Both the position numbers and the translations under genes were made by a program. A stretch of DNA of 64,000 nucleotides from TH1177 sp042138015 (GTDB taxonomy: Archaea; Thermoproteota; Nitrososphaeria; Nitrososphaerales; Nitrososphaeraceae), in the NCBI GenBank assembly GCA_042138015.1, contig JBHIVA010000001.1, positions 49,403-113,402 on the forward strand, read 5' to 3'. This document shows positions 47,367-56,562 of the stretch, one piece after another. The notes under the pieces are model-generated. The model did no database searches. It was not told the DNA's origin and saw only the letters and a list, made by a program, of their open reading frames with translations. The number at the start of each line of letters is the position of its first letter. Position 1 is the stretch's first letter.

Positions 47367-47555
47367 ATGTTTGGTCTCAAAGACTATTTTTCAAAAGTAT
47401 TTGAACAAATGAGAATAGCCAAGAATAGATCAGATGAAGAATACGAACGGATAACTTGTCAAATTTGTAACAGAATATGCTATAACAAGAAAGATCTCAA
47501 AATTCATTTGCGTAAAGAACATCCTGATCTTACATCACAACAAACAAGAACATAA
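47367..47555 (+). CDS. C2H2 zinc-finger protein
   Basis: A 62-residue protein ending in one classic C2H2 finger: CQIC, a 12-residue spacer containing KKDLKI, then His-x4-His (HLRKEH). The N-terminal half is helical and amphipathic (LKDYFSKVFEQMRIAKN). Single-finger C2H2 proteins occur in archaea and may bind nucleic acid or protein. There is no operon partner. The start is ATG at 47367. Confidence 0.75.
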   Translation: MFGLKDYFSKVFEQMRIAKNRSDEEYERITCQICNRICYNKKDLKIHLRKEHPDLTSQQTRT

Positions 47556-47649
47556 ATTATTTTTAAAAAATAATAAAATGTTAAAAAGAACGAGTTTTGA
47601 TAATTTGATATAAATCTTTATTAAATACATTCAATCTACGATCAATTTT

Positions 47650-48048
47650 ATGAATATGAACAAGGCCAGATATGATAGAGGGCTTAAGAATTTTACTAAA
47701 ATTTATGGCGATCTAGGACTTCAAGTAATAGAAAATCTAAATACTATTTCAACTGACATGTCCAAATACATTCTTGAATTCGCATTTGGAGAAATATTTG
47801 AAAGAAAAGATCTAGATTTGAAATTAAGGGAGATCGTGGCAATTTCTTGCCTTGTTACTTTGGGTAACGCAACACCTCAATTAAAGTCACATATACACGG
47901 TGCATTAAACATTGGGTGTTCCAGGAAACAGATTCTAGAAATAATAATACAAATATGTTTATATTCCGGATTTCCATCTTCATTGAATGGATTGAGTGTG
48001 ATGAAAGAAGTATTTGATGAAAGAGATAATAAGGGAATTTTTCCATAA
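47650..48048 (+). CDS. Carboxymuconolactone decarboxylase (AhpD-like) family protein
   Basis: A 132-residue all-helical CMD-family protein. The core reads LDLKLREIVAISCLVTLGNA, then a SHIHGALNIGCSRKQILEII segment with the histidine of the family. The AhpD CxxC pair is reduced here: only the cysteines in ISCLV and GCSRK are visible and they are not arranged as CxxC. That makes peroxidase activity unlikely. Its role is unknown, perhaps in a degradative or redox process. An ATG three codons in is an alternative start. Confidence 0.82.
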   Translation: MNMNKARYDRGLKNFTKIYGDLGLQVIENLNTISTDMSKYILEFAFGEIFERKDLDLKLREIVAISCLVTLGNATPQLKSHIHGALNIGCSRKQILEIIIQICLYSGFPSSLNGLSVMKEVFDERDNKGIFP

Positions 48049-49024
48049 ATCTAACAAACTTATATAAATTTAGTCTAATTAACTGGATGAAATTATTATT
48101 TATACCTCTTTCTTTATTATCTCAAATTTCCGTATTTTTTAGTTGGAGTTACCATATTTGTTCTTAAATCTTTCTTTTGTAGTTTTAGGTATTTCTCTTC
48201 TATTTAGTATTGAAATATGTATTTGAATCCTTCTGCAAATAGAACGACCTGATACCTCCAATTGAGAGTTTAATACAAACCAATTCACCAACTTTAGGAA
48301 ACCTCGAAGCTCCTATTACAATGTTCGAATTTAGGGATTTTCAACGTTCTATGTGTGTCAGACATGCACAAAATACCGAACCTCTGATTATAAATAATTA
48401 AATATAAAATGGGACAGTTAAAATTGTTTTTAAAAATTTCCATATTTTAGGACTTGATTCTTTTATTGCATCTTTGGTATCGTAGTGCGTAAATAAGTAA
48501 GATAAATTCTGGGATTTTTATAAAATTCTATACAAAAATCAGAAATCAGTTATTTCTTGTTGGGCATCCAATGAAAATCTTATAATATTTACATAGAATT
48601 TATCAAGTATAGATGTATAAAAGCTAAGAGATTGTGTTGCTTCTTAGGAATTAGACTATACAATTCAAAAGGACGCTTTACATCTGTCTTTCTGGAACAC
48701 ATAATTCTTAATTGTAAATAGTGATGGTTCTAACCCTGAGATGATAACGGGATCCCAGCCTTCCCCATCTTTTCAAATGATTATTTCTAACAAACTTGAA
48801 GAGATAAATTCAAAATTTGCTCATTAACATTAATTCAATTTTCTCATAGTTGTGTTTCACAGGGTTAGGAGATTACTAATAGGTAATTTGGGCTTGATAT
48901 ATTAAATATGTATCAAAATATTAATTGTATTACAGAGTGCTGACTGCAAAGTTAAAATTATGTTACCAGATAGTCAAAAACTAAATTAGAAAAATTAATA
49001 AATTTCTCCTTTGGTAATAATTCA
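48049..49024. other. Long noncoding region
   Basis: Nearly 1 kb without a credible frame. The stretch 48725-48770 is richer in G and C than the rest (GATAACGGGATCCCAGCC) and might be a remnant or structured RNA, but it does not fold as a tRNA. No transposase or conserved gene piece was recognised. Confidence 0.45.
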
Positions 49025-49444
49025 ATGGAAATAGGAAGAAAACATGGAATAGCCATAATTCTAGTCGTAGGATATCTGCTCTTTACAAATTTAGTCTTCA
49101 TCAATCAATCATTTGCAGAAAATCCAGATGACGTTAATCAAACTAATACAACATCACAGGAAATCGTTGATAGTAATGGCACTACAAGTCAACAAATGTT
49201 AGAGGAAATTCCTCTTGTAATAAATATTACAAAAAATTCTAATGCTACAGACACTGTAATTGACTTAGTTGTTGATCAGGTAAATAGTAGCGTAGTAGAT
49301 ACGTCAGCGTTGGAACAGATAGCAAAGGATAGAATTCCTTTATTGATAGAGACTTTGAAGAATACTAACGCTTCTAATATCGTAGCAGAATACGTTCTGA
49401 ATGCAACAAAAGCTGGTATAACAAAAAATATTCCTATTAGCTAA
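49025..49444 (+). CDS. Secreted or lipid-anchored small protein of unknown function
   Basis: A 139-residue protein with an N-terminal signal sequence (AIILVVGYLLFTNLVFINQS, then FAEN as a likely cleavage region). The mature part is Asn/Thr-rich with many N-x-S/T sequons and amphipathic helices (LIETLKNTNASNIVAEYVL). There is no cysteine, so no lipobox. I do not recognise a family. It is probably a surface-exposed protein, and an AT-rich promoter region precedes it. Confidence 0.65.
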   Translation: MEIGRKHGIAIILVVGYLLFTNLVFINQSFAENPDDVNQTNTTSQEIVDSNGTTSQQMLEEIPLVINITKNSNATDTVIDLVVDQVNSSVVDTSALEQIAKDRIPLLIETLKNTNASNIVAEYVLNATKAGITKNIPIS

Positions 49445-49476
49445 AATTTAGTCATGATTATAGTAAATATTATTCA

Positions 49477-50397
49477 CTAATCGGCATAAGGAACTGAAAA
49501 AATATCCAAATCATTTGCAATAAAGACATTTTCAAAGTATCTTCTAGCTTCGATTGCTATCTTTTGTACTTCCTTATATCTTGCACTAAAATGTGTTAGT
49601 ATAAGTTTTTTACAATTTGATCGTTTTGCTAATATTGCAGCTTCAGTAGCAGTTGAGTGATAACTATCTCTAGCCTTCTGGGTTTCATTATGTGAGAAAG
49701 TAGCTTCAAATACCAGGATATCAGAATCTCGGAAAAAAGTCTCTAAATTACTTGAGGGTCTAGTATCTCCTGATATTCCTATCTTTCTTCCTGGTCTAGG
49801 TGGACCAGTGAATTCTTTTGAAATCAATTTTTTACCTTTGAATATAACATCTTTTCCATGCTGTAATTCACTATAGTTTTTCCCCTCAGGAATTCCTAGT
49901 CTCTTAACTTTGTCAATATGAAAAATTCCAGGTCTGTCAAATTCTTCGAGACAAAACGAATAAGTTAATTTAGAATGTTCTGCCAGACAGCAAGTTATTT
50001 TATAATCCTTTTCAGTAACTATAATTCCTTCTTTGGCTATAGTATGAATAATTATTTCATAATTTAATTTGAAATTAATTATCTTAATATTTTGTAGCAA
50101 AAATTTTTTTAAATTCGGTTCTCCAAAGATTTCTATAGGTTTTTCCCTTCCCATTATAGAAAGAGTCTGCAATAGACCAAGCAACCCTATACAATGATCC
50201 CCATGCATGTGAGTTATGAAAATTTTCATTTTCTTATTCATACCTATCTTTGACTTTATGAATCTCATTTGCATTCCTTCTCCAGTGTCAAAAATTAATA
50301 TTTCATTTCCTCTTACTATTGCAAGAGAAGATAGTCCTCTATTCTCTGTTGGAATGGCTCCAGATGTTCCTAGGAATACTAGCTTCATCTCAGTCAT
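49477..50397 (-). CDS. rnz: Ribonuclease Z (tRNA 3' endonuclease)
   Basis: It cleaves the 3' trailer of precursor tRNAs. The 306-residue metallo-beta-lactamase protein has the histidine motif THMHGDHCIGLLG (His63, His65, Asp67, His68), FDTGEGMQMR near residue 36, ISGDTRPSSNLE, and a C-terminal LILTHFSARY. The flexible exosite arm is suggested by GPPRPGRKIG. Neither tRNA gene in the window encodes CCA, so this enzyme prepares their ends for CCA addition. It is followed downstream in the same direction by nothing, with prs just upstream. Confidence 0.92.
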   Translation of the reverse strand: MTEMKLVFLGTSGAIPTENRGLSSLAIVRGNEILIFDTGEGMQMRFIKSKIGMNKKMKIFITHMHGDHCIGLLGLLQTLSIMGREKPIEIFGEPNLKKFLLQNIKIINFKLNYEIIIHTIAKEGIIVTEKDYKITCCLAEHSKLTYSFCLEEFDRPGIFHIDKVKRLGIPEGKNYSELQHGKDVIFKGKKLISKEFTGPPRPGRKIGISGDTRPSSNLETFFRDSDILVFEATFSHNETQKARDSYHSTATEAAILAKRSNCKKLILTHFSARYKEVQKIAIEARRYFENVFIANDLDIFSVPYAD

Positions 50398-50438
50398 TTA
50401 TCTTCTTTCAATTATAATTCGGTGTATGACAAGAGTCC

Positions 50439-51332
50439 TCATTTATCATTGCAGATTGATTCATATAAAATGTCTGATAAGTCGACCTTAGAACACATAT
50501 TAGGAATGGAATTTGTAGAAATCACATTATTAGCTCCCGATTGTATGATTTGATTTAAAGCGTCATTTAATAATAATGCATGGGTACAGACTACAAAAAT
50601 ATCAGACACCTCTTTTTTTTTCAATAATTCACAAGATTTTATTATACTTACACCTGTACTAATCATGTCATCGACTAGGATAACTTTTTTTCCTTTTAAT
50701 TCAGATCCATTTGTTGTTTCGATATTTATAACCCCTGTTTGTCTATTTCGCTTCTTATTAAGAAATATTACATCCTTTCCTAATATTCTCGCAAATGTTT
50801 TCGCTCTTTTTAATCCGCCATAATCAGGAGAAACAACTATCACGTTCTCTAAATTTATTTTATCTATGACATATTTTGCTAATAATGGTAATGCAGAAAC
50901 ATTTTTTGCATTGCTACCAAAATAAGACAATGAAGACTCATTATGGATATCAACGGTTATTATTCTATAAACCTTAAAATATTTTATTAATTCTGCTAAG
51001 AGAGCAATAGTTATGATCTCTCCTTTGATAAATTCTTTGTCCTGTCTGGCATAAGCCATGTAAGGTATAATTACAGTGATTTTCGAAGCTCCATCGATTT
51101 TACACTTTTGAATTATCATTAGAAGTTGAATTATATGTCTATCAATGGGAGGATAAAGAGATTGAATTATAATGCAATGTTTGTTTTGAACGTATTGCAT
51201 TCTTATTTTACTCTCTCCATCAGAAAATATTTTAATTTCTGGCTTCATTAATTTTATTCCTGATTTTCTCGAAAGATTTGTTCCTAACTCGTAAGATGAA
51301 GGTCCACCTATTATTATTTTCTCTCTTAACAA
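50439..51332 (-). CDS. prs: Ribose-phosphate pyrophosphokinase (PRPP synthetase)
   Basis: It makes PRPP from ribose 5-phosphate and ATP for nucleotide, histidine and tryptophan synthesis. Signatures are KIFSDGESKIRM, VIIPYMAYARQDKEF, VVSPDYGGLKRAK and the PRPP loop VILVDDMISTGVSI. The 297 residues match the archaeal length. The only plausible start is a TTG at 51332. It lies 41 bp upstream of rnz on the same strand and may be cotranscribed with it. Confidence 0.94.
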   Translation of the reverse strand: MLREKIIIGGPSSYELGTNLSRKSGIKLMKPEIKIFSDGESKIRMQYVQNKHCIIIQSLYPPIDRHIIQLLMIIQKCKIDGASKITVIIPYMAYARQDKEFIKGEIITIALLAELIKYFKVYRIITVDIHNESSLSYFGSNAKNVSALPLLAKYVIDKINLENVIVVSPDYGGLKRAKTFARILGKDVIFLNKKRNRQTGVINIETTNGSELKGKKVILVDDMISTGVSIIKSCELLKKKEVSDIFVVCTHALLLNDALNQIIQSGANNVISTNSIPNMCSKVDLSDILYESICNDK

Positions 51333-51755
51333 ATAATAACATTAAAATAAAATCAATCATAAAAACTTTATGAGATATCTTTTAGTTATACAAATTTAAA
51401 TTAATATATCAATATAATTTTTTATTTTAACAAATTATAAAATATCCTAATGAATTGAGTAAAAGTAAGATTATTCGAATTTTTAGTATTTGTAGAAATT
51501 AAATATCTATAGTGTCTAAAATTGAGGTATATAAGTGATAAACTTGTAACTAATATACATTGTAGATAAATCAAAATTTTTACTCTTGTGATATGAGACC
51601 GTATTAATCTCTAAATTCTCTTTCGCAAGTGTAGAGTTATTTTTAAAATTATTGTTAGGATCTTGTTTCTCTATATAACTACAAGATATAGATAAAAGTA
51701 AAATATTAGGATAAAAATAGATAATTTATGTATTCTTATCTGAAAAACATCATGT
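51333..51755. other. Spacer left of the insertion-sequence remnant
   Basis: About 420 bp, AT-rich, containing the prs promoter. No gene is recognised. Confidence 0.45.
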
Positions 51756-51765
51756 GTTAACTTAA
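51756..51765 (+). repeat. Left terminal inverted repeat of the IS remnant
   Basis: GTTAACTTAA, matched in reverse complement at 52113-52122, just outside the transposase fragment. Confidence 0.5.
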
Positions 51766-51781
51766 CGAAAGAGATTTAGCT

Positions 51782-52121
51782 GTGGATCTAGCAGAGAAAT
51801 TCATTAGATCTCTTGTATCCAAATATGGTAGACATACAGTTTACACTGATGGAGGTACATGGTATCCACAAGCATGTAACTTTTTACATCTAAAACATAG
51901 ATTACATTCTTCTTTTGAAAAAGCCTGGTGGAAGAGTAATGCAGTAGTTTAAGTATAGGACACAATCGTTTGATGATTACTATCCATGTACCAAGAATAG
52001 TAGTATAAAATGTGATCTACAACATGTATACAATTGGATGAAATTATTTGTTTATCTCTATAATTCAAAAGTAAGAAATATCATTGTATTCAAAATTGGA
52101 GATGAAATACTCTTAAGTTAA
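51782..52121 (+). pseudogene. DDE transposase fragment, frameshifted
   Basis: One frame from 51782 reads KYGRHTVYTDGGTWYPQACN and LKHRLHSSFEKA, then hits TAA. The next frame continues the homology with SFDDYYPCTKN and HVYNWMKLFVYLYN and ends at TAA 52119. Together these match the catalytic C-terminal part of IS-type DDE transposases common in archaea (second Asp in YTDGG, later Glu region damaged). The N-terminal half is missing. Confidence 0.8.
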
Positions 52122-52122
52122 C
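52113..52122 (-). repeat. Right terminal inverted repeat of the IS remnant
   Basis: TTAAGTTAAC, the exact reverse complement of 51756-51765. Confidence 0.5.
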
Positions 52123-52238
52123 AGCACCGTTATTATTATATAAATTAATCTAGAGTAGATAAATTAAGATATATTAATTAATATATGAATTTACTAAACT
52201 ATAGAAACTAAATTTTGATTTAAATAAAAATTAGATAT

Positions 52239-54359
52239 TTATTTTTTTTTTATTATAATTGATACATTATCAACATTAGATTTATTTAATTCCCTTTTTA
52301 TAGCATCAATAAGATGTTCGGTAGAATTTAAGCTTGAAAAATCGATTAGCTTTATATCATCTAAAAAATGAACTTGTGGAGCGAGATCCTTTTTAGTATC
52401 GTTCTTAATTTTATATATTAACGATTCTATATTATTTAGGGATGTTGTACCATTAATTAAATATGCATTGTCTAACATCAGTCTTATTTTACCAAATTTA
52501 TCAATTACAATGATTGGAGTTTTCTTTTCTTTGACGAAAATATGTTTCTTTATTATTTCACATGTAAATCCAAAATAATTTTTCATATCTAAAATTTGTT
52601 TAACTTTGTCAATTCCTAATACATCTATGGCGATATTTCTTGCTTGTTCAAAGGTTAATTCTTTTCTATTTTTTTTTCCTATATCTAATTCTATATTTCC
52701 CGATGCGACAGCCCTTAAAACCGAGCGTTCATTAATATATTCCGTTTGAATAGAGATAGATTCAGGCAGAGCCCCTTTCTGTAATGCTTTGGATTTAGCT
52801 AGTTCTATTAATAACGAAACATCATTTGGACTTGGTTCATTTATAGTTTTCTCTACCTCTTCATAAACCATTGCAGCTGCTACTCCTATAGAAGAAACAA
52901 TTTCAGAATTTTCAACTAACTCAAAAGGTAAACCAAGTTCTTTAGCCATGTATGGTATTAAAACCGACGCTCCTCCACCACCACCTATTAAGGTAATTTG
53001 ACCAGATCTCAATTCATATTGCTTGATCATGGGATCAATTATCTTTTTAATCTTTTTTAAGGAATGACTAAGAATAATTTTTGCTGCTTCCTTGTAATCA
53101 ACAATATTCATTTTTTTCGCTAGAAGTGATAGGGCTAGGATAGCAGACTCTTTATTTCCATAAGCATAATCCTTCTCAGTAATTAACCCTAATGCGTTGG
53201 CTGCGCATGTATTAGTTATTGCTATTAATTTTTGGGATGTAGTCTTAAGACATATATAGTCACTTGGATCCCCATTTGTAGGTTTAAAATTAATTATAGT
53301 AGAGTTCTCAAGTTCAGTTGCTTTTACAAAACATGAATATTCCAGTCCAGCGATATGAGCTGATCTGGGACCTACATCAATAATTTTTTTATCAGCGACT
53401 CTGATCAGCGAACCTCCAGCTACTCCTGCGACTCTGACATCAAGTGAACGAATGCATGTAGGATGATCCATTATAGTGACATAGCGAATTTCTGGTTTTC
53501 CATTTTTAATAATAGAAATGTTAGTAGAGGTTCCCCCCACCTCTATGAATATTCCATGCAATACATGTGAGTGTAATAATGCTCCCGCAACACTTGCAGC
53601 AGGACCAGATAGAATCGTAAGGATAGGTTTCTTTTTGAATGTTTCAATATCTGTAACACCTCCATCACCCTTCATTATCAGGATAGGACAATTAATTCTC
53701 TCACGTCTTACTACAGATTCTACATATTTGGCAGTATTTATGGACTTGGGCATTATTCCAGCGTTTATTGCTGCAGTTAAAGTCCTGATTTCAAGACCAT
53801 AAATACCAGTTAATTCATGACCTCCTGTTATAGGAATATCGGATTTTGACATTACAAATTGTTCGTTGCTGGGATCATCTACACCATAAGCCTCACTTAC
53901 TACTAATACCTCTGCTCCTTCCTTTTTTAAGATTGAGATAGTGTTAATAACTTCTCGATCTTCTAAATATTTTGATGTATCTAAAAATTTATAACAAGTG
54001 TATAGATACTTATTTAACGATAATTCGATATTTTTTAAATTAGTCCTTTTGACAACATTATGTTTCTCTAATCCTACTCCCATTCCAATTATTCCTACTT
54101 TAACAGTATCCCCCTCGAGAAGGGCATTTACTGCTTGAGTAGTACTATGTGAAATTAATTCTATTTCAGATCTCTGTATACTCAAATTTTCCATTAAATT
54201 TTTGAGAGCTATAACTATACCTTCAGCTACTCCTTGTTTGGAATTATGGGTGGTGGGAACCGTTGACTTCCCAATTAATTTGCCAGTTATGATCTCTATC
54301 GCAACTGCTTTTGTAAAAGTCCCTCCCACATCAATTCCTAATCTAATTTTTCTAACCAT
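52239..54359 (-). CDS. HyuA-like hydantoinase/oxoprolinase family ATPase
   Basis: A protein of about 706 residues of the HyuA (ATP-dependent hydantoinase/5-oxoprolinase alpha) family with an ASKHA fold. The phosphate-1 loop is LGIDVGGTFTKAVAIE at the N-terminus and phosphate-2 is FIEVGGTSTNISII. A LTILSGPAASVAGALL segment and LIGGGGGASVLIPYMAKEL are also typical. I start at ATG 54359 (MVRKIRLGIDVGG), where the family begins; ATG 54392 adds 11 residues. The usual partner HyuB is absent. Instead it follows a MurI-like gene 66 bp upstream, suggesting an unusual two-gene unit. The substrate is unknown. Confidence 0.85.
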   Translation of the reverse strand: MVRKIRLGIDVGGTFTKAVAIEIITGKLIGKSTVPTTHNSKQGVAEGIVIALKNLMENLSIQRSEIELISHSTTQAVNALLEGDTVKVGIIGMGVGLEKHNVVKRTNLKNIELSLNKYLYTCYKFLDTSKYLEDREVINTISILKKEGAEVLVVSEAYGVDDPSNEQFVMSKSDIPITGGHELTGIYGLEIRTLTAAINAGIMPKSINTAKYVESVVRRERINCPILIMKGDGGVTDIETFKKKPILTILSGPAASVAGALLHSHVLHGIFIEVGGTSTNISIIKNGKPEIRYVTIMDHPTCIRSLDVRVAGVAGGSLIRVADKKIIDVGPRSAHIAGLEYSCFVKATELENSTIINFKPTNGDPSDYICLKTTSQKLIAITNTCAANALGLITEKDYAYGNKESAILALSLLAKKMNIVDYKEAAKIILSHSLKKIKKIIDPMIKQYELRSGQITLIGGGGGASVLIPYMAKELGLPFELVENSEIVSSIGVAAAMVYEEVEKTINEPSPNDVSLLIELAKSKALQKGALPESISIQTEYINERSVLRAVASGNIELDIGKKNRKELTFEQARNIAIDVLGIDKVKQILDMKNYFGFTCEIIKKHIFVKEKKTPIIVIDKFGKIRLMLDNAYLINGTTSLNNIESLIYKIKNDTKKDLAPQVHFLDDIKLIDFSSLNSTEHLIDAIKRELNKSNVDNVSIIIKKK

Positions 54360-54425
54360 CTGTGAATACACATTAGGATTGCCTAAACACATTGACGTTA
54401 AGTTGTTGATAAATATTTTTAGTTT

Positions 54426-55229
54426 TTAAACTGACCAAAAAACTTCTTCTGCCTTTTCCTTTATTCCTAAAAATCCCAGAAGTTCTTGAAATTCATCTAA
54501 TCCATGTGATACAAGTATTCTCATTCGTCCAAGGTTTTGTTTTTTGACTAAATTTTTCTCTATTAGAACTTTTTTTACATTTTTTGCTACTATTTTTGCC
54601 GGATCAATAAATTTAACAAATGGATATTCCTCAGATAACTGATCCTTTATAAAAGGAAGGTGAGTACTTGATAAAATTATTACATCAATGTCTTCCAAAT
54701 TACCGAGTAAATTACGGATATATCCTTTCATTTTGTCTCTCTTTTTAATAAAATCACCACTCTCTATATGTGATATTAATGGTGATGCATTGAATTTCTT
54801 TACAAATATAGTTTGAGGGATATCATTTTTTATTTGTAAAGTTAACTCTTTACTATTAATGACCGATGCTGTAGTCATTATTCCTATGTAGTCATTTCTA
54901 GTTAATTTTACCGCTTCCTTCAGGGGAGGGGTAACTCCTAATAATGGAATATTTACTCTCTCCTTTATTTCATCTAAAATTTGTATTGAGGGAGTGTTAG
55001 AAGCGATAATTATTAACTTTGGATTAAATCTTTTCAAATAATTTATTGTATTTTCAATAATTACTACTAATTCTTTATGCGATTTATTTCCATAAGGAAA
55101 ATTTGCCTTATCTGCAAAATACAGTATATCCTCGTTGGGTATCTCTTTTCTTAGTTCCTTTATTATAGACATTGAACCAATTCCAGAGTCAAAAACCAAG
55201 ACGGGTTCAAATGTCATCTCAATAATCAA
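54426..55229 (-). CDS. Asp/Glu racemase (MurI)-like protein with both catalytic cysteines replaced by serine
   Basis: A 267-residue MurI-fold protein. The N-terminal VFDSGIGSMSIIKEL retains the conserved Asp-Ser-Gly. ADKANFPYGNKSHKEL matches the substrate loop. The first catalytic motif, CNTAS in glutamate racemase, reads ASNTPSI here (Ser77). The second, GCTHYP, reads SSTHLPF (Ser188), though the neighbouring Thr and His remain. Two-base racemisation as in MurI is therefore unlikely. Archaea of this group have no peptidoglycan needing D-glutamate. The following hyuA suggests a role in an ATP-dependent amide or lactam reaction, which is an inference. Confidence 0.85.
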   Translation of the reverse strand: MIIEMTFEPVLVFDSGIGSMSIIKELRKEIPNEDILYFADKANFPYGNKSHKELVVIIENTINYLKRFNPKLIIIASNTPSIQILDEIKERVNIPLLGVTPPLKEAVKLTRNDYIGIMTTASVINSKELTLQIKNDIPQTIFVKKFNASPLISHIESGDFIKKRDKMKGYIRNLLGNLEDIDVIILSSTHLPFIKDQLSEEYPFVKFIDPAKIVAKNVKKVLIEKNLVKKQNLGRMRILVSHGLDEFQELLGFLGIKEKAEEVFWSV

Positions 55230-55342
55230 AGAAAAAAGGCATTAATAATAATTTCTATCCAATAATTTGTCCGTATTCACATTAGACCTAAGATTTGTCC
55301 ATAATTTCTTGTTTGATTGTTTTAGATTTGATATGGATTGAA

Positions 55343-55804
55343 TTAGTATCTATCTATGTTTAATCTCATTCCAATTTCGTGTTTGTGAAAACCATTTCTC
55401 TCATAAAATCGAACATTTTCTTCTGAACAGCTTAAAATAACCTTGTAACAATTCTCTAGAATTGCAAAATCGATTGCATGTTTAATTAACAGCGAACCTA
55501 TCCCCAAATTTTCATATCCTTTTCTCGTCACAACATCTTCGATATGACACACTTTTCCACCATTGTGGATAAACTTATGTTCAATGAGTGTGGTAATTGA
55601 ACCCACTATTTTATTATCTATTAACGCTACAAAAATTTTCGAATTAGATTTTTCTTTTATAGTATTATATACTTGAACAATATGTTTTTTATCAAAAATT
55701 ATTTTTCCTACGTTGGCTAAATTCGAAAGAGTAGTGAAAAAATCCTCTCCTAGATCTCTTTCTCCTAATTCTCTAACTAAAATTTTGCGACTTGAATCGT
55801 TCAT
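55343..55804 (-). CDS. GNAT acetyltransferase resembling glucosamine-6-phosphate N-acetyltransferase
   Basis: A 153-residue GNAT protein that closely follows the eukaryotic GNA1 pattern. It has CHIEDVVTRKGYENLGIGSL for the acetyl-CoA loop and YKVILSCSEENVRFYERNGF with a following KHEIGMRL tail for the substrate site. GNA1 acetylates GlcN-6-P on the way to UDP-GlcNAc, needed for archaeal glycans. The ATG at 55804 is the start. It is in the same direction as phoU and the MurI-like gene, with 69-113 bp gaps. Confidence 0.82.
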   Translation of the reverse strand: MNDSSRKILVRELGERDLGEDFFTTLSNLANVGKIIFDKKHIVQVYNTIKEKSNSKIFVALIDNKIVGSITTLIEHKFIHNGGKVCHIEDVVTRKGYENLGIGSLLIKHAIDFAILENCYKVILSCSEENVRFYERNGFHKHEIGMRLNIDRY

Positions 55805-55873
55805 TGCAAATTATTAAAATATTCAAAATATTTAATATTTAATTACTTTTAGTTGAAAATATTTCGTTGGAGT

Positions 55874-56536
55874 TTAACGCCGCGGACTAGATTTTCCTGT
55901 TTTTATATATTTAATCGAGTCTGCTATACTGCACGCATGATCTGATATTCTTTCTAGATACCTTAAAATCAGTAAGCTGGTGAGATAACAATTAGTACTA
56001 TGTTTTCTTTCCGTATTTTCTCCAGAGAATTTCTGAGGCTGGATGATATTTCTCAAATATTTCTTATACTCTCTGTCAACATTATTTTCTAACTCATATA
56101 ATTCCTTCAATGCTTCTGTATCTTGTGTTGTGATTGAGTTGAAACAAATTGAAATAATAGTCATTACTGATTTAGACATTTCCAATACTGAACTCTTGTC
56201 ACAATCAACTAATGGTCCACTCTCTTGTAATAAATCTACAATGTCAAATGAATATCTTCCAAATCTTGAAATATTGTATGATATTTCAAGTGACGATTTT
56301 ATAAACCTCAAATCAGTAGCAACAGGTTGATATCTTGCAATCAGCTCAGTTGCCAACTCTGTAATCTCTTCTTGTAACATTCTTAATTTTTCTGAATTAT
56401 TATAACTACTTTTTGGTAATATATGATCTTCTTTATATGCATTGATGGCATCTACATAAGTTATTTCAGCTATACTTGTCATATTTTTTAATAATTCATT
56501 AATTCTAATGATACCTAGATCCAGTAACTTTGTCAT
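55874..56536 (-). CDS. phoU: PhoU phosphate-signalling protein
   Basis: A 220-residue PhoU-family helical-bundle protein. The duplicated PhoU pattern is visible in LARYQPVATDLRFIKSSLEI-like residues near 75-95 and RYLERISDHACSIADSIKY near 195. PhoU modulates phosphate uptake with PstB. It begins 26 bp after pstB. The C-terminal tail is basic (KTGKSSPRR). Confidence 0.88.
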   Translation of the reverse strand: MTKLLDLGIIRINELLKNMTSIAEITYVDAINAYKEDHILPKSSYNNSEKLRMLQEEITELATELIARYQPVATDLRFIKSSLEISYNISRFGRYSFDIVDLLQESGPLVDCDKSSVLEMSKSVMTIISICFNSITTQDTEALKELYELENNVDREYKKYLRNIIQPQKFSGENTERKHSTNCYLTSLLILRYLERISDHACSIADSIKYIKTGKSSPRR

Positions 56537-56562
56537 TTCTTTTAAATGATATTTATAACTGA

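Larger units (their letters stand above)
51756..52122 (+). mobile_element. Decayed, internally deleted insertion sequence
   Basis: The boundaries are set by the inverted repeat GTTAACTTAA at 51756-51765 and its complement at 52113-52122. Only about 370 bp remain, containing the C-terminal part of a DDE transposase with stops and a frameshift. No target duplication is evident, and the element cannot be autonomous. Confidence 0.6.

Noticed and set aside
48725..48770. GC-richer stretch resembling a tRNA T arm (GGTTCTAACCC)
   Set aside because: Neither strand provides a seven-pair acceptor, a T stem or an anticodon arm at the right spacing.
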